Source: Paenibacillus sp. OV219 (GTDB lineage Bacteria > Bacillota > Bacilli > Paenibacillales > Paenibacillaceae). Taken from it: 64,000 nucleotides of DNA. The notes below the pieces were generated by a model. It searched no databases. It was not told the origin of the DNA and saw only the letters and a program-made list of their open reading frames with translations. Below are positions 33,739 through 43,355 of the stretch, one piece after another; positions within the stretch are counted from its first letter, which is position 1, and every line of letters begins with the position of its first letter. The DNA lies in the NCBI RefSeq assembly GCF_900110075.1, contig NZ_FOCJ01000001.1, positions 496,001-560,000 of the forward strand. The letters are read 5' to 3'. Made by a program: the position numbers and the translations under genes.

Positions 33739-33778
33739 CGAACGTGCATTCCCGTCATATAATAAGAATATACGTTCG
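33739..33778 (+). promoter_or_regulatory. SOS-type promoter: two LexA-like boxes around a TATAAT
   Basis: CGAACGTGCATTCC (33739-33752) matches the Bacillus LexA consensus CGAACRNRYGTTYC at 13 of 14 positions. The inverted copy at 33765-33778 reads CGAACGTATATTCT and matches at 12. A perfect -10 TATAAT (33758-33763) lies between them. AGGAGG of the next gene follows at 33784. The -35 is poor. Confidence 0.7.
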
Positions 33779-33799
33779 TATATAGGAGGCGATGGCAAC

Positions 33800-34000
33800 A
33801 TGCGAATTGCAAAATATGTCGGGTGTGTCGTTGATATTATTTATGAGGACCGTGCGGGTAAGCTCAGCAAGCGGAGAATTAAGGTGCAGGCGATCAGCGG
33901 GTCGTTCATCCGGGCACATTGTATGGCGGCAAATGCTCCGCGCGTCTTTCGCATGGAAGGGATATTGGCAGTGGATCCGGTGAAGCACCGTGTCGGCTAA
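33800..34000 (+). CDS. small WYL-like protein encoded upstream of the Y-family polymerase
   Basis: A 66-residue protein whose DIIYEDRAGKLSKRRIKVQ and RAHCMAANAPRVFRMEGILA segments resemble a truncated WYL fold. It has no helix-turn-helix. AGGAGG lies 10 bp before the ATG. Its end overlaps the polymerase start by 11 bp, so it is translated with the polymerase under the LexA-like promoter. A role in regulating or binding the polymerase is a guess. Confidence 0.6.
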   Translation: MRIAKYVGCVVDIIYEDRAGKLSKRRIKVQAISGSFIRAHCMAANAPRVFRMEGILAVDPVKHRVG

Positions 34001-35255
34001 ATCGCGAACGATCTTCTTGGTGGACTGCCAGAGCTTCTACGCCAGCGTGGAGAAGGCACTTAACCCAGAGCTGGAAGGGAAGCCGGTCGCTGTGGCGGGC
34101 GATCCCGAGCGGCGCTCTGGCATTATTCTGGCGGCCTGTCCGCTCGCCAAGAGCTATGGTGTCACTACAGCAGAGCGTCTCGGCGAAGCGCTCGGCAAAT
34201 GCCGGGATCTGGTCATTATTAAGCCTTCCATGCAGCGCTATATCGAATACAGCATGCGCATTTCCGAGATTTATGAGAGCTACAGCGACCTCGTTGAGGC
34301 TTATTCCATCGATGAGCAGTTCATTGATGTGACGGGTTCCTTGCACAAGTACGGCGGAGATGCTGTGACGCTGGCGCGGACGATCCAACGCCATGTGCAG
34401 GAATCGGTCGGCGTCTATACGCGATTCGGCATTTCCGACTCGAAGGTGCTTGCGAAGCAGGCGTGCGACAATTTTGCGAAGGGGAACGACTCCGGCATCT
34501 ATGTGCTCCAGCGGGAGCGGCTAGCGGATTCGCTGTGGCGGCTGCCTGTCAGCAAGATGTTCATGGTCGGCAGCCGCATGACGACGCATTTCGAGCGAAT
34601 GGGGATCCACACAATCGGCGAGCTGGCGCAAACGTCGCTCTCGCAGCTCAAGCTGCGGATGCGGCAGCGCTTCGGGAAGAAGAGTGATGTGCAAGCAGAG
34701 GTGTGCTGGCGGATTGCCAACGGCATCGACGACTCGCCGGTGAAGCCGGGGACGCACATGGGCGAGAAGTCGGTCGGCCACATGATGACGCTGCCGCGGG
34801 ATTACGGGACCCGTGATGAGCTCAAGGTCATCGTGCTTGAGCTGTGCGAGCTCGTGGCGCGCCGCTGCCGCTCGATCGGCAAGATGGGGCGGACGCTGTC
34901 GGTGGGCTGCCAGGGGGCGGACTTCGACCGGCCGACAGGCTTCAGCCGGCAGATGACAATGCCGTATCCGTCGCATGTGACGAATGATCTTTATTACAAT
35001 GCGATGTCTCTTTTCGACAAGAACTGGGATGGGCTTCCGGTGCGGCGGGTTGGCGTATCGGTAACGGGCTTTCAGTCCGACGAGCAGTACCAGCTCGTAA
35101 TGGATGACAATCGAGAGCGGCTAGGCGCATTAGAAGCGGCAATGGACCGGCTGAAGGATAAGTACGGCGATGCCATTATTATGCGCGCCGTTTCCAAGAC
35201 GGCTGCGGGGCAAGCGCAGGACCGGGCCATGAAGATTGGCGGACACTACAAGTAG
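33990..35255 (+). CDS. Y-family DNA polymerase (UvrX/DinB-like)
   Basis: A 421-residue translesion polymerase. The catalytic palm shows FLVDCQSFYASVE (about residue 9) and EAYSIDEQFIDV (about residue 104), supplying the metal-binding acids. The fingers contain AGDPERRSGIILAACP. The C-terminal part (about residues 240-400) matches the little-finger region of UvrX/YqjW. It should bypass damage during the SOS response, consistent with the LexA-like boxes. GTG start overlapping the small upstream gene; a YolD-like gene follows, as in Bacillus yqjW-yqjX and uvrX-yolD. Confidence 0.92.
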   Translation: MSAKSRTIFLVDCQSFYASVEKALNPELEGKPVAVAGDPERRSGIILAACPLAKSYGVTTAERLGEALGKCRDLVIIKPSMQRYIEYSMRISEIYESYSDLVEAYSIDEQFIDVTGSLHKYGGDAVTLARTIQRHVQESVGVYTRFGISDSKVLAKQACDNFAKGNDSGIYVLQRERLADSLWRLPVSKMFMVGSRMTTHFERMGIHTIGELAQTSLSQLKLRMRQRFGKKSDVQAEVCWRIANGIDDSPVKPGTHMGEKSVGHMMTLPRDYGTRDELKVIVLELCELVARRCRSIGKMGRTLSVGCQGADFDRPTGFSRQMTMPYPSHVTNDLYYNAMSLFDKNWDGLPVRRVGVSVTGFQSDEQYQLVMDDNRERLGALEAAMDRLKDKYGDAIIMRAVSKTAAGQAQDRAMKIGGHYK

Positions 35256-35275
35256 GCTAGGAGGCGTATTGATGT

Positions 35276-35626
35276 ATGGGTGATTCCAAGAAGCTGGCGG
35301 CAGGCGGCAACTGGCTGTGGGAGGACAGTCGGATGATGCTGCCGGAGCATAAATTGGCGCAGAATGAGCATCAGAGGGAGCTAAGACGCCGGGCCCGCAA
35401 ACATATCGACGAGGCGGAGTGGTCAGAGATTGCGATGGCGTTCAGCACATCGCTGCAGCTTCACAGGCTTATTATGATCCGCATGTTCGATCCGTTCGAG
35501 GAAACACGCATCGAGGGCGTTGTGGAGCGGATGGATCAGCTTAGCGGTCGGTTTATGGTGGACGGAGAATGGTTCCCCTTCCGCGACATTGAAGGGGCGG
35601 TGCTTGCTGAAGCTGAAGGCGACTGA
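35276..35626 (+). CDS. YolD-like protein
   Basis: A 116-residue protein with a YolD-like arrangement: WEDSRMMLPEH near the N-terminus, then DPFEETRIEGVVERMD and a closing FMVDGEWFPFRDIEGA. Members are always paired with a Y-family polymerase and are thought to assist it. AGGAGG lies about 12 bp before the ATG at 35276. Third gene of the SOS-like operon. Confidence 0.82.
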   Translation: MGDSKKLAAGGNWLWEDSRMMLPEHKLAQNEHQRELRRRARKHIDEAEWSEIAMAFSTSLQLHRLIMIRMFDPFEETRIEGVVERMDQLSGRFMVDGEWFPFRDIEGAVLAEAEGD

Positions 35627-35645
35627 GAGGGCATAGGGAGTATAG

Positions 35646-35700
35646 CTAAACAAGCCGCTGTACAGGCGTAAAGCACCATGCGCCAAGGCGGCTTGTTTAG
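35646..35700 (+). terminator. stem-loop at the end of the SOS-like operon
   Basis: CTAAACAAGCCGC pairs perfectly with GCGGCTTGTTTAG over a 29-base loop. The U-tract after the stem is short. Confidence 0.6.
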
Positions 35701-35715
35701 CTGTAAGCAGACTGG

Positions 35716-36729
35716 TTGCGTATCAAATGGAAATATACAGAAAGGGGTGATATAATCAGTTTCGAACAAGGCGGTGATTTTATTACAACTCCCACTAATA
35801 CGCAAGGTGACAACAAAGAGAACGTATATCTGTTTCCCAATATGCTCGATCAATATCAGAATCAGCTGACTCGTATGCTCGAATCCGAGCGCTATGGCGA
35901 AGCGAAGGAGCTTCTTCGTTTCCTACTGAATTGCCAGGGAGAAGAGAAGCGTCATTACGAGGAGTGGAACAATTTATTAACGTGGCTGGATGTCGCATTT
36001 CCGGCCATCGAGACGACTGGTAACGACATACATACGCTTGCAGATGGAAACGAGGATGGCAAGGATGAAGATGCGCTGCGGCGAGATGTCCTGAGCTCAG
36101 GCAACTACGATGAAGCCTTCGTGCAGCAGGTGCTCTACATTATGCAGCATCATCCGGTGGCAGATCAGCAAATCCTCGCGCTCGAACGTGCCGCTTACTT
36201 GCAGCATCCGCTTGTGGAACAGACGATTGTTTCATGGCTGACAAGCACTGAGGTCCATCCGGCGTTGCAGTTCAAGGCGTTGCAATCGCTGAAGAAGCTT
36301 GGTACAACAGGGTCGATCCAGCTTGAACGGCTCGGCGAAATGGTAGAGATTGACATCGAAGCGACGCCGCTTTCGATGGATGATTTTCCGCCAGTGGTTA
36401 TAAGAGTCGTAGAACGGGTAGAATCGGTAACAGAAGTGGTGGACGCATCGCTGCCTCATTTTGCCCGTGAGCTGTGGAAAGAGTGTCTGCAATGCCTGTA
36501 TGGCACGGCGGCCTATACCCGCCTGCTGAATGATGATGATGATACGGTGGACTGCTATTCAGCAGCGCTCCATCAAGTGCTTGAACTGTCATTATATGGC
36601 AGGGCGGATGACGACGACGTCAGGGAGGCTTACGGCATTACAGATGCGCTGCGCTTCAGGTATGAGCAGGCTTGCCGATCGTTGCGCCAAATAGTACAAT
36701 TTAAAAACGAGCATGGCAGCCAGTCTTGA
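35716..36729 (+). CDS. YsoA-like helical-repeat protein
   Basis: A protein of up to 337 residues, all-helical and acidic, with QYQNQLTRMLESERYGEAKE and RFLLNCQGEEKRHYEEW near the N-terminus. This pattern and its position just upstream of tig match Bacillus YsoA, a TPR-like protein. The start is unclear: TTG at 35716 lacks a ribosome site, an AAGGGGTGATATA stands at 35742-35754 but is not followed by a normal start in this frame, and the first in-frame ATG (35842) is also poorly preceded. Function unknown. Confidence 0.7.
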   Translation: MRIKWKYTERGDIISFEQGGDFITTPTNTQGDNKENVYLFPNMLDQYQNQLTRMLESERYGEAKELLRFLLNCQGEEKRHYEEWNNLLTWLDVAFPAIETTGNDIHTLADGNEDGKDEDALRRDVLSSGNYDEAFVQQVLYIMQHHPVADQQILALERAAYLQHPLVEQTIVSWLTSTEVHPALQFKALQSLKKLGTTGSIQLERLGEMVEIDIEATPLSMDDFPPVVIRVVERVESVTEVVDASLPHFARELWKECLQCLYGTAAYTRLLNDDDDTVDCYSAALHQVLELSLYGRADDDDVREAYGITDALRFRYEQACRSLRQIVQFKNEHGSQS

Positions 36730-36825
36730 TCTTACTCCGATTGTTGAGTATAATAGAATGGTTTATTACAGTGAAACATCTGACACAGATTGATGTGTTA
36801 TTTAATTTGGAGGGGAAAGCATAAC

Positions 36826-38124
36826 ATGACAGCAACTTGGGAAAAAATAGACAAGAATCTTGTCTCCATCAACGTAGAGGTTGAAGTTGGACAAGTTACC
36901 GAAGCGATCGACAAAGCATTCAAGAAAGTCGTTCAGAAAGTAAACGTGCCAGGCTTCCGTAAAGGTAAAGTGCCTCGTGCAATCTTCGAATCCCGTTTCG
37001 GCGTAGAAAGCCTGTATCAAGATGCGATTGACATCCTGCTTCCTGACACATACGCAGCAGCAGTGAAAGATACTGGCGTATTCCCAGTAGACCGTCCTGA
37101 CATCGACGTTCAACAATTCGGCAAAGGCCAAACATTCAAGTACACAGCTAAAGTAACTGTGAAGCCTGAAGTTGAGCTTGGCGAGTACAAAGGTCTTGAA
37201 GTGCCGGCTGCAAACGCAGAAGTTACTGAAGAGGAAATCGCAGCTGAACTGAACCGTCTGCAACAGCGTCACGCTGAGCTGACTGTTATCGAAGAAGGCG
37301 CTGCAGAGCACGGCGACACCGCAGTAATCGATTTCGACGGCTATGTAGACGGCGAAGCATTCGAAGGCGGCCAAGCTGAGCGTCACTCCCTGGAGCTTGG
37401 TTCCGGCCAATTCATCCCAGGCTTTGAAGAGCAAGTAATCGGAATGGCTACTGGCGACTTCAAGGATGTTGAAGTATCGTTCCCAGAGAGCTACCATGCA
37501 GAGCACCTTGCTGGCAAGCCAGCGGTATTCAAAGTGAAAGTACACGAAATCAAGCGCAAGAACCTTCCGGCTCTTGATGATGAGTTCGCGAAAGACGTTA
37601 GCGAATTCGATACGCTTGAAGAGTACAAGCAAGACCTGCAAACGAAGCTTGCTGAACGCAAAGTGAAAGAAAACGAAGCGGCTCGTGAAACAGCGGTAGT
37701 TGACAAAGCGGCTGAAGCTGCAGTAATCGACATCCCTGATGCAATGATCGAATCCGAAACAACTTACATGCTGCGTGATTTCGAGAACCGTCTTCGCATG
37801 CAAGGCATGAACCTGGAACTGTACTACCAGTTCTCCGGTCAAGACGAAGCAGCGCTTCGCAGTCAAATGAACGCTGACGCTGTAAAACGCGTTCGCAACA
37901 ACCTCGTTCTGGAGCAAATCGCGAAGAACGAAGGCATCACGTCCGGCGAAGAAGATTTGAACGAAGAGCTTGAGAAGCTGTCCGTACAATACGGTCGCCC
38001 AGCTGAAGAGCTTCGCTCGATCTTTGAAAACAACGGCAACCTCGACAACATCAAAGAAGATCTCGTACTTCGCAAAACAATCAAGTTCTTGCTTGAGAAC
38101 AGCAAGACAGCTGTTGTAGCTTAA
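36826..38124 (+). CDS. tig: trigger factor
   Basis: A 432-residue ribosome-associated chaperone with peptidyl-prolyl isomerase activity. The N-terminal ribosome-binding signature is VPGFRKGKVPRAIFESRFG (about residue 38). The FKBP-like domain (about residues 160-240) includes AVIDFDGYVDGEAFEGG and the C-terminal chaperone arms follow. GGAGGGGA lies 9 bp before the ATG at 36826. Codon use is strongly biased (AAA, GAA, CTT, GTA), as in highly expressed genes. The tig-clpP-clpX order links folding and degradation. Confidence 0.97.
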   Translation: MTATWEKIDKNLVSINVEVEVGQVTEAIDKAFKKVVQKVNVPGFRKGKVPRAIFESRFGVESLYQDAIDILLPDTYAAAVKDTGVFPVDRPDIDVQQFGKGQTFKYTAKVTVKPEVELGEYKGLEVPAANAEVTEEEIAAELNRLQQRHAELTVIEEGAAEHGDTAVIDFDGYVDGEAFEGGQAERHSLELGSGQFIPGFEEQVIGMATGDFKDVEVSFPESYHAEHLAGKPAVFKVKVHEIKRKNLPALDDEFAKDVSEFDTLEEYKQDLQTKLAERKVKENEAARETAVVDKAAEAAVIDIPDAMIESETTYMLRDFENRLRMQGMNLELYYQFSGQDEAALRSQMNADAVKRVRNNLVLEQIAKNEGITSGEEDLNEELEKLSVQYGRPAEELRSIFENNGNLDNIKEDLVLRKTIKFLLENSKTAVVA

Positions 38125-38139
38125 TAAATCAATGAACCG

Positions 38140-38170
38140 ATAAGGCACGTACATACGTGCCTTATTTTAT
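38140..38170 (+). terminator. terminator after tig
   Basis: A perfect stem of 12 bp (ATAAGGCACGTA and its complement) around CA, then TTTTAT. Confidence 0.88.
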
Positions 38171-38249
38171 CCTAACGCAGCTTTTTGGCATGCGATGGGA
38201 GCCTAAGACGTACATATGTAGTTACCCGGTGTTAGCCGTACTTAGAAAA

Positions 38250-38278
38250 ATGACATTGCTTCCGTAACATGTTAAAAT
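38250..38278 (+). promoter_or_regulatory. promoter of clpP
   Basis: ATGACA (38250-38255) and TAAAAT (38273-38278) with a 17-bp spacer. No clear CtsR heptads were seen. Confidence 0.5.
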
Positions 38279-38320
38279 GGATGAGGTAAGACGAATCGAT
38301 AACGAAAGAAGGTTGGTCGC

Positions 38321-38902
38321 ATGAATCTGGTGCCTATGGTCGTTGAGCAAACGAATCGGGGAGAGCGTTCTTACGATATATACTCCCGCTTATTGAAGGA
38401 TCGGATTATTTTTCTAGGAAGTGCGATCGACGACGATGTTGCCAATGCCGTCATCGCGCAGCTGCTGTTCCTTGCAGCCGATGATCCGGAGAAGGACATT
38501 CATCTGTACATTAACTCACCGGGCGGTTCTGTCACCTCGGGTATGGGTATTTATGATACGATGCAGTTTATTAAGCCGGATGTATCGACCATTTGCGTCG
38601 GTCTAGCTGCAAGCATGGGCTCGCTGCTGCTTACTGCAGGAGCGAAGGGTAAGCGCTTTGCGCTTCCTAACGCTGAAGTTATGATACACCAGCCTCTTGG
38701 AGGCGTACGCGGCCAAGCGTCCGATATTAAGATTCATGCAGATTGGATCTTGAAGACGAAGCAGAAGCTGAACCAAATTTATGTGGAACGCACAGGCCAG
38801 ACTTATGAACGTATCGATCGCGACACGGATCGCGATAACTTCATGAGCGCGGAAGAGGCGTTGAACTACGGCTTGATCGATAAAGTCGTCACGTCTCTGT
38901 AA
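38321..38902 (+). CDS. clpP: ATP-dependent Clp protease proteolytic subunit
   Basis: A 193-residue serine peptidase that forms the tetradecameric ClpP chamber. The catalytic triad is visible: Ser98 in AASMGSLLL, His123 in MIHQPLGG and Asp172 in DRDTDRDN. The N-terminal [11 protein letters not shown] is the axial pore loop. Ribosome site GAAGGTTGG. It works with ClpX, encoded 34 bp downstream. Confidence 0.97.
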   Translation: MNLVPMVVEQTNRGERSYDIYSRLLKDRIIFLGSAIDDDVANAVIAQLLFLAADDPEKDIHLYINSPGGSVTSGMGIYDTMQFIKPDVSTICVGLAASMGSLLLTAGAKGKRFALPNAEVMIHQPLGGVRGQASDIKIHADWILKTKQKLNQIYVERTGQTYERIDRDTDRDNFMSAEEALNYGLIDKVVTSL

Positions 38903-38936
38903 TTAACGGCGAACCAACAAGAAGGGGTGAAAACTC

Positions 38937-40193
38937 ATGTTCAAATTCAACGACGAGAAAGGCCAGCTGAAGTGTTCGTTCTGCGGCAAGTCGCAGGATC
39001 AAGTACGTAAGCTTGTTGCCGGACCTGGCGTCTATATATGTGATGAATGTATCGAGCTTTGTACGGAAATCGTTGAGGAGGAGCTCGGTCACGAAGAAGA
39101 GCTTGACCTGAAGGACATTCCGAAGCCGCGTGATATTCGCGCGATTCTCGATCAATATGTCATCGGCCAAGAGCAAGCGAAGAAGTCGCTGTCTGTAGCG
39201 GTGTATAACCACTACAAGCGCGTGAATTCGCAGAACAAGCTTGAGGACGTTGAGTTGCAGAAGTCGAACATCTTGCTCGTAGGTCCTACGGGTTCAGGTA
39301 AGACGCTTCTTGCACAGACAATGGCGAAGATTCTGAACGTACCGTTTGCGATTGCAGATGCAACTTCGCTTACAGAAGCCGGCTATGTCGGTGAAGACGT
39401 TGAGAATATTTTGCTGAAGCTGATCCAAGCAGCAGACTACGATGTGGAGAAAGCCGAGCGTGGCATCATCTACATCGATGAAATCGATAAAGTAGCGCGT
39501 AAATCCGAGAATCCGTCGATTACACGCGACGTATCCGGTGAAGGCGTACAGCAAGCGCTTCTGAAGATTCTTGAAGGCACGGTCGCTTCCGTTCCACCGC
39601 AAGGCGGACGTAAACACCCGCATCAAGAATTCATTCAAATTGACACGACGAACATTCTGTTCATCTGCGGTGGCGCATTTGACGGACTGGAGCAGCTCAT
39701 TAAGCGCCGGATCGGTAAGAAAGTAATCGGCTTTAATGCAGTGGGCGACGCTCAGAAGGATCTGAAAGCGGGCGAATATTTGTCGATGGTATTGCCGGAA
39801 GACTTGCTCAAATTCGGTTTGATCCCTGAATTTGTCGGTCGTTTGCCGGTTATCTCGACGCTCGAGCCGCTTGATGAGAGTGCGCTTGTACGTATCCTCT
39901 CCGAGCCGAAGAATGCGCTTGTGAAGCAGTATCAGAAGCTGCTTGAGATGGATAACGTGAAGCTTGAGTTTGAAGCTGGAGCGCTTGATGCGATCGCCAA
40001 AGAAGCGATTAAGCGTAACACTGGCGCCCGCGGCTTGCGTGCGATCATTGAAGGACTCATGCTCGATGTGATGTATGAAGTGCCTTCGCGTGACGATGTA
40101 AGCAGCTGCACCATTACCGAGAAGGTCGTTCAAGACCGGATCATGCCGGAGCTTGTTTCCAAGAAAGGCAAGAAGAAGGAAGAAAGCGCCTGA
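38937..40193 (+). CDS. clpX: Clp protease ATPase subunit ClpX
   Basis: A 418-residue AAA+ unfoldase. The N-terminal zinc-binding domain (about residues 13-40) has CSFCGKSQ and CDECIELC. Walker A is GPTGSGKT (about residue 121), Walker B lies in IIYIDEIDK (about residue 182), and the IGF loop that docks ClpP is visible as [10 protein letters not shown] (about residue 258). AAGGGGTG precedes the ATG. Its operon with clpP matches Bacillales. Confidence 0.97.
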   Translation: MFKFNDEKGQLKCSFCGKSQDQVRKLVAGPGVYICDECIELCTEIVEEELGHEEELDLKDIPKPRDIRAILDQYVIGQEQAKKSLSVAVYNHYKRVNSQNKLEDVELQKSNILLVGPTGSGKTLLAQTMAKILNVPFAIADATSLTEAGYVGEDVENILLKLIQAADYDVEKAERGIIYIDEIDKVARKSENPSITRDVSGEGVQQALLKILEGTVASVPPQGGRKHPHQEFIQIDTTNILFICGGAFDGLEQLIKRRIGKKVIGFNAVGDAQKDLKAGEYLSMVLPEDLLKFGLIPEFVGRLPVISTLEPLDESALVRILSEPKNALVKQYQKLLEMDNVKLEFEAGALDAIAKEAIKRNTGARGLRAIIEGLMLDVMYEVPSRDDVSSCTITEKVVQDRIMPELVSKKGKKKEESA

Positions 40194-40219
40194 TCCAATA
40201 AATAACACCTCAAATGTTT

Positions 40220-40265
40220 CCACCTCTGTAGCCGCCTACCATTCGAGGGCGACCCGCAGAGGTGG
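40220..40265 (+). terminator. possible terminator between clpX and ispG
   Basis: CCACCTCTG pairs with CAGAGGTGG around a GC-rich loop; the following T-run (ACTTTGAC) is weak, so read-through is likely. Confidence 0.45.
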
Positions 40266-40294
40266 ACTTTGACGTTCATGGGAGAGGTTACCTG

Positions 40295-41416
40295 ATGTAT
40301 TTGCGTAAGGATACGGTGCCGGTTAAAGTCGGACCGCTAACAATTGGCGGCAGCGATGAAGTCATTATTCAAAGTATGTGTACGACCAAGACAGCTGACG
40401 TTGAAGCGACGGTTGCTGAGATTCTTCGATTGGAAGAGGCAGGCTGCCAAGTTGTCCGGGTAACGGTCAATAACAAGGAAGCTGCTGAGGCGATCAAGGA
40501 AATTAAAAAACGCATTCATATTCCGCTCGTTGCGGATATTCATTTCGATTACCGTCTGGCGCTCGCTGCAATTGAGAATGGCGTAGATAAAGTACGGATC
40601 AATCCGGGTAATATCGGCCGCAGAGAGAAAGTCGAAGCGGTCGTCAAAGCTTGTAAAGAGAAGAACATTCCAATCCGGATCGGTGTAAACGCCGGCTCAC
40701 TGGAGAACCACCTGCTCGAGAAGTACGGCTACCCAACGCCAGAAGCGATGGTAGAGAGCGCATTGTTCCATATCGGCATTCTTGAGGAGCTCGACTTCCA
40801 CGACATTATCGTGTCGCTGAAGGCGTCCGATGTGCCGATGGCGATCGAAGCGTACCGAATGGCGGCAGAAGTGATTCGATATCCACTTCATCTCGGCATT
40901 ACGGAAGCGGGCACGCTGCATACAGGCACGATCAAGAGCTCCGCTGGTATCGGTGCGTTGCTAGCAATGGGCATCGGCAACACGGTGCGGATCAGCCTGA
41001 GCGCTGACCCTGTTGAAGAAGTGAAGGTCGCGCGTGAGCTGCTGAAGACGTTCGGTCTTATTACGAATGCAGCAACGCTCGTCTCTTGTCCGACATGTGG
41101 ACGCCTTGATATCGATCTGTTCTCGATTGCTAACGAGGTTGAAGAGTATATTAGCAAGATCAAAGTACCGATTAAAGTATCCGTGCTTGGCTGTGCCGTG
41201 AACGGCCCAGGAGAAGCGCGTGAAGCGGATATTGGTATCGCGGGAGCTCGTGGCGAAGGGATGCTGTTCCGATACGGAGAGATGATCCGTAAAGTGCCTG
41301 AAGCTGAGCTTCTCTCCGAACTGAAGAAGGAAATTGACGAAATCGTCCGTGTGTTCGAAGCGACGGGAGAAATTCCAGGGCGCAAGCACCTGCCTGGGCC
41401 ACATGTGACGGCATAA
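40295..41416 (+). CDS. ispG: 4-hydroxy-3-methylbut-2-enyl diphosphate synthase
   Basis: A 373-residue [4Fe-4S] enzyme of the MEP isoprenoid pathway. [14 protein letters not shown] (about residue 80) and VRINPGNIG (about residue 100) form the TIM barrel. The C-terminal cluster cysteines appear in SCPTCGR (about residue 268) and [12 protein letters not shown] (about residue 302). GAGAGG lies 7 bp before the ATG at 40295. It interrupts the usual clpX-lonB neighbourhood; no functional link is implied. Confidence 0.95.
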   Translation: MYLRKDTVPVKVGPLTIGGSDEVIIQSMCTTKTADVEATVAEILRLEEAGCQVVRVTVNNKEAAEAIKEIKKRIHIPLVADIHFDYRLALAAIENGVDKVRINPGNIGRREKVEAVVKACKEKNIPIRIGVNAGSLENHLLEKYGYPTPEAMVESALFHIGILEELDFHDIIVSLKASDVPMAIEAYRMAAEVIRYPLHLGITEAGTLHTGTIKSSAGIGALLAMGIGNTVRISLSADPVEEVKVARELLKTFGLITNAATLVSCPTCGRLDIDLFSIANEVEEYISKIKVPIKVSVLGCAVNGPGEAREADIGIAGARGEGMLFRYGEMIRKVPEAELLSELKKEIDEIVRVFEATGEIPGRKHLPGPHVTA

Positions 41417-41450
41417 GCAGTAAACTTTACGTGAATAGCGCGATTATTCC

Positions 41451-41505
41451 ATCCGGCGGGGGGCAATACTGAACAGTATGAGCCCCATACAGCCGGATTT
41501 TTTTT
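41451..41505 (+). terminator. terminator after ispG
   Basis: ATCCGGC pairs with GCCGGAT, with an inner GGGGC/GCCCC hairpin, followed by eight T. Confidence 0.88.
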
Positions 41506-41557
41506 GGGGGAAGCGGCGAGAGCGCCGTTTCTTTCTTTTTAGAGAGGAGTAATCGTT

Positions 41558-43267
41558 ATGAGTAACTTAAGTATGATTCTGATGTTTATTCAAGTGTTTT
41601 TTGCTATTGTCATCGGTTTGTATTTCTGGAACCTGTTACGCAACCAGAAGACAAACCGGACGGCCGTAGACCGTGAGTCGCGTAAAGAGATGGATAAGCT
41701 GCGCAAGCTGCGTTCTGTATCACTCACTAAGCCGCTGTCGGAGAAGACGAGGCCTCAGACGATTAACGATATCGTCGGACAAAGGGATGGATTGCGCGCA
41801 CTGAAGGCTGCGATGTGCAGTGCGAATCCGCAGCACGTTATTATTTATGGGCCGCCGGGTGTCGGTAAGACCGCGGCTGCGCGTGTCGTACTGGAAGAAG
41901 CGAAGAAGAATCCGACGTCACCTTTTCTGCAAGAGGCGAAGTTCACGGAGATTGATGCGACTACCGCTCGCTTTGACGAGCGAGGTATCGCGGATCCACT
42001 CATCGGATCGGTGCATGACCCTATCTATCAAGGGGCAGGCGCAATGGGAGTTGCGGGCATTCCACAACCTAAGCCGGGCGCTGTGACGAAAGCGCATGGC
42101 GGCATGTTGTTTATTGATGAAATTGGTGAATTGCATCCGATACAGATGAATAAATTGTTAAAAGTACTTGAAGACCGCAAAGTCTACCTCGAGAGCGCCT
42201 ATTACAATTCTGAGGATAACAGTATTCCGATGTACATCCATGATATTTTTCAGAATGGGCTTCCAGCTGACTTCCGACTCGTAGGCGCGACGACGCGTTC
42301 GCCGCAGGAGCTTCCGCCCGCGCTGCGGTCCAGATGTATGGAAATTTACTTCCGACCGCTGCTGCCGGATGAAATCTCGCAGATAGCCGTGAATGCACTG
42401 AAGAAGATTGGGCTGCCTCCTTCACAGGAAGCGATTGACGTGATTACTCGCTACGCGACGAACGGGCGCGAAGCCGTCAATATTATTCAACTGGCTGCAG
42501 GGCTTGCATTGTCTGAGAAGCGCGAGGCGATCTCGGCATCGGACATCGAATGGGTGGTCAACAGCAGCCAAATTCCTCCTCGTCCAGATCGCAAAGTGCC
42601 AGCTGCGCCTCAAATCGGCTTTGTAAACGGACTGGCAGTATATGGCCCGAACATGGGCACGCTGCTTGAGATCGAAGTAAGTGCGATCGGAGCAAGAGCA
42701 GGCAAAGGGGTATATACAATCACTGGTGTCGTCGATGAGGAAGAGCTTGGCGGAGGAAGCAGCAGAACGCTTCGCCGTAAGAGCATGGCGAAAGGCTCGA
42801 TCGAGAACGTATTGACCGTGCTGCGCCGGATGGGCATGAAGCCGGAGAATTACGATTTGCATATTAATTTTCCGGGAGGTACGCCGATTGATGGTCCTTC
42901 TGCAGGCATTGCGATGGCGACTGCAATCGCTTCGGCAATTAAAGGCTTTCCGATTAGCCATAAGCTCGCGATGACAGGCGAGATGGGGATTCACGGCAAT
43001 GTGAAGCCGGTAGGCGGCGTGCTTGCCAAAGTTGAAGCGGCATTCCAAGCCGGAGCGGATACGGTCATTATTCCGCGCGAGAACTGGCAGGCCATCTTCG
43101 CAGACCTGCAAGGGGTGCAAGTGATTCCGGTTGACCATGTTGAAGAAGTGTTTAAGCACGTATTTGGGGTGGAAGAGTCGCATGTTCCTGCTACAATTCC
43201 ATCGCCGGCTGCAGATGTTTTTATCGCGGGCAGCCTTCCCTATTTGCAGGCGGATTCCGCTCAGTGA
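41558..43267 (+). CDS. lonB: ATP-dependent protease LonB
   Basis: A 569-residue membrane-anchored Lon of the LonB type. An N-terminal helix (about residues 5-25) is followed by an AAA+ domain with [13 protein letters not shown] (about residue 96) and LFIDEIGE (about residue 186). A C-terminal Lon protease domain follows, with DGPSAGIAMA (Ser about 446) and the Lys of KPVGGVLAK. It lacks the LonA substrate-binding domain. In Bacillus, lonB is a sporulation protein gene just before lonA. AGAGAGGAG precedes the ATG. Confidence 0.95.
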   Translation: MSNLSMILMFIQVFFAIVIGLYFWNLLRNQKTNRTAVDRESRKEMDKLRKLRSVSLTKPLSEKTRPQTINDIVGQRDGLRALKAAMCSANPQHVIIYGPPGVGKTAAARVVLEEAKKNPTSPFLQEAKFTEIDATTARFDERGIADPLIGSVHDPIYQGAGAMGVAGIPQPKPGAVTKAHGGMLFIDEIGELHPIQMNKLLKVLEDRKVYLESAYYNSEDNSIPMYIHDIFQNGLPADFRLVGATTRSPQELPPALRSRCMEIYFRPLLPDEISQIAVNALKKIGLPPSQEAIDVITRYATNGREAVNIIQLAAGLALSEKREAISASDIEWVVNSSQIPPRPDRKVPAAPQIGFVNGLAVYGPNMGTLLEIEVSAIGARAGKGVYTITGVVDEEELGGGSSRTLRRKSMAKGSIENVLTVLRRMGMKPENYDLHINFPGGTPIDGPSAGIAMATAIASAIKGFPISHKLAMTGEMGIHGNVKPVGGVLAKVEAAFQAGADTVIIPRENWQAIFADLQGVQVIPVDHVEEVFKHVFGVEESHVPATIPSPAADVFIAGSLPYLQADSAQ

Positions 43268-43355
43268 TAAAATGGATAAAAGCTCTAAAACTTTAGGCCG
43301 ATTGACACCCGGCCTTCTAAGTTAGAGACGTAAGCTTCAAGACGGAGGTGCTGGA

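Noticed and set aside
36802..38154. 450-codon minus-strand frame opposite the trigger factor gene
   Set aside because: It is a shadow of the strongly biased codon use of tig; it has a Cys/Phe/Val-rich composition and no family features.
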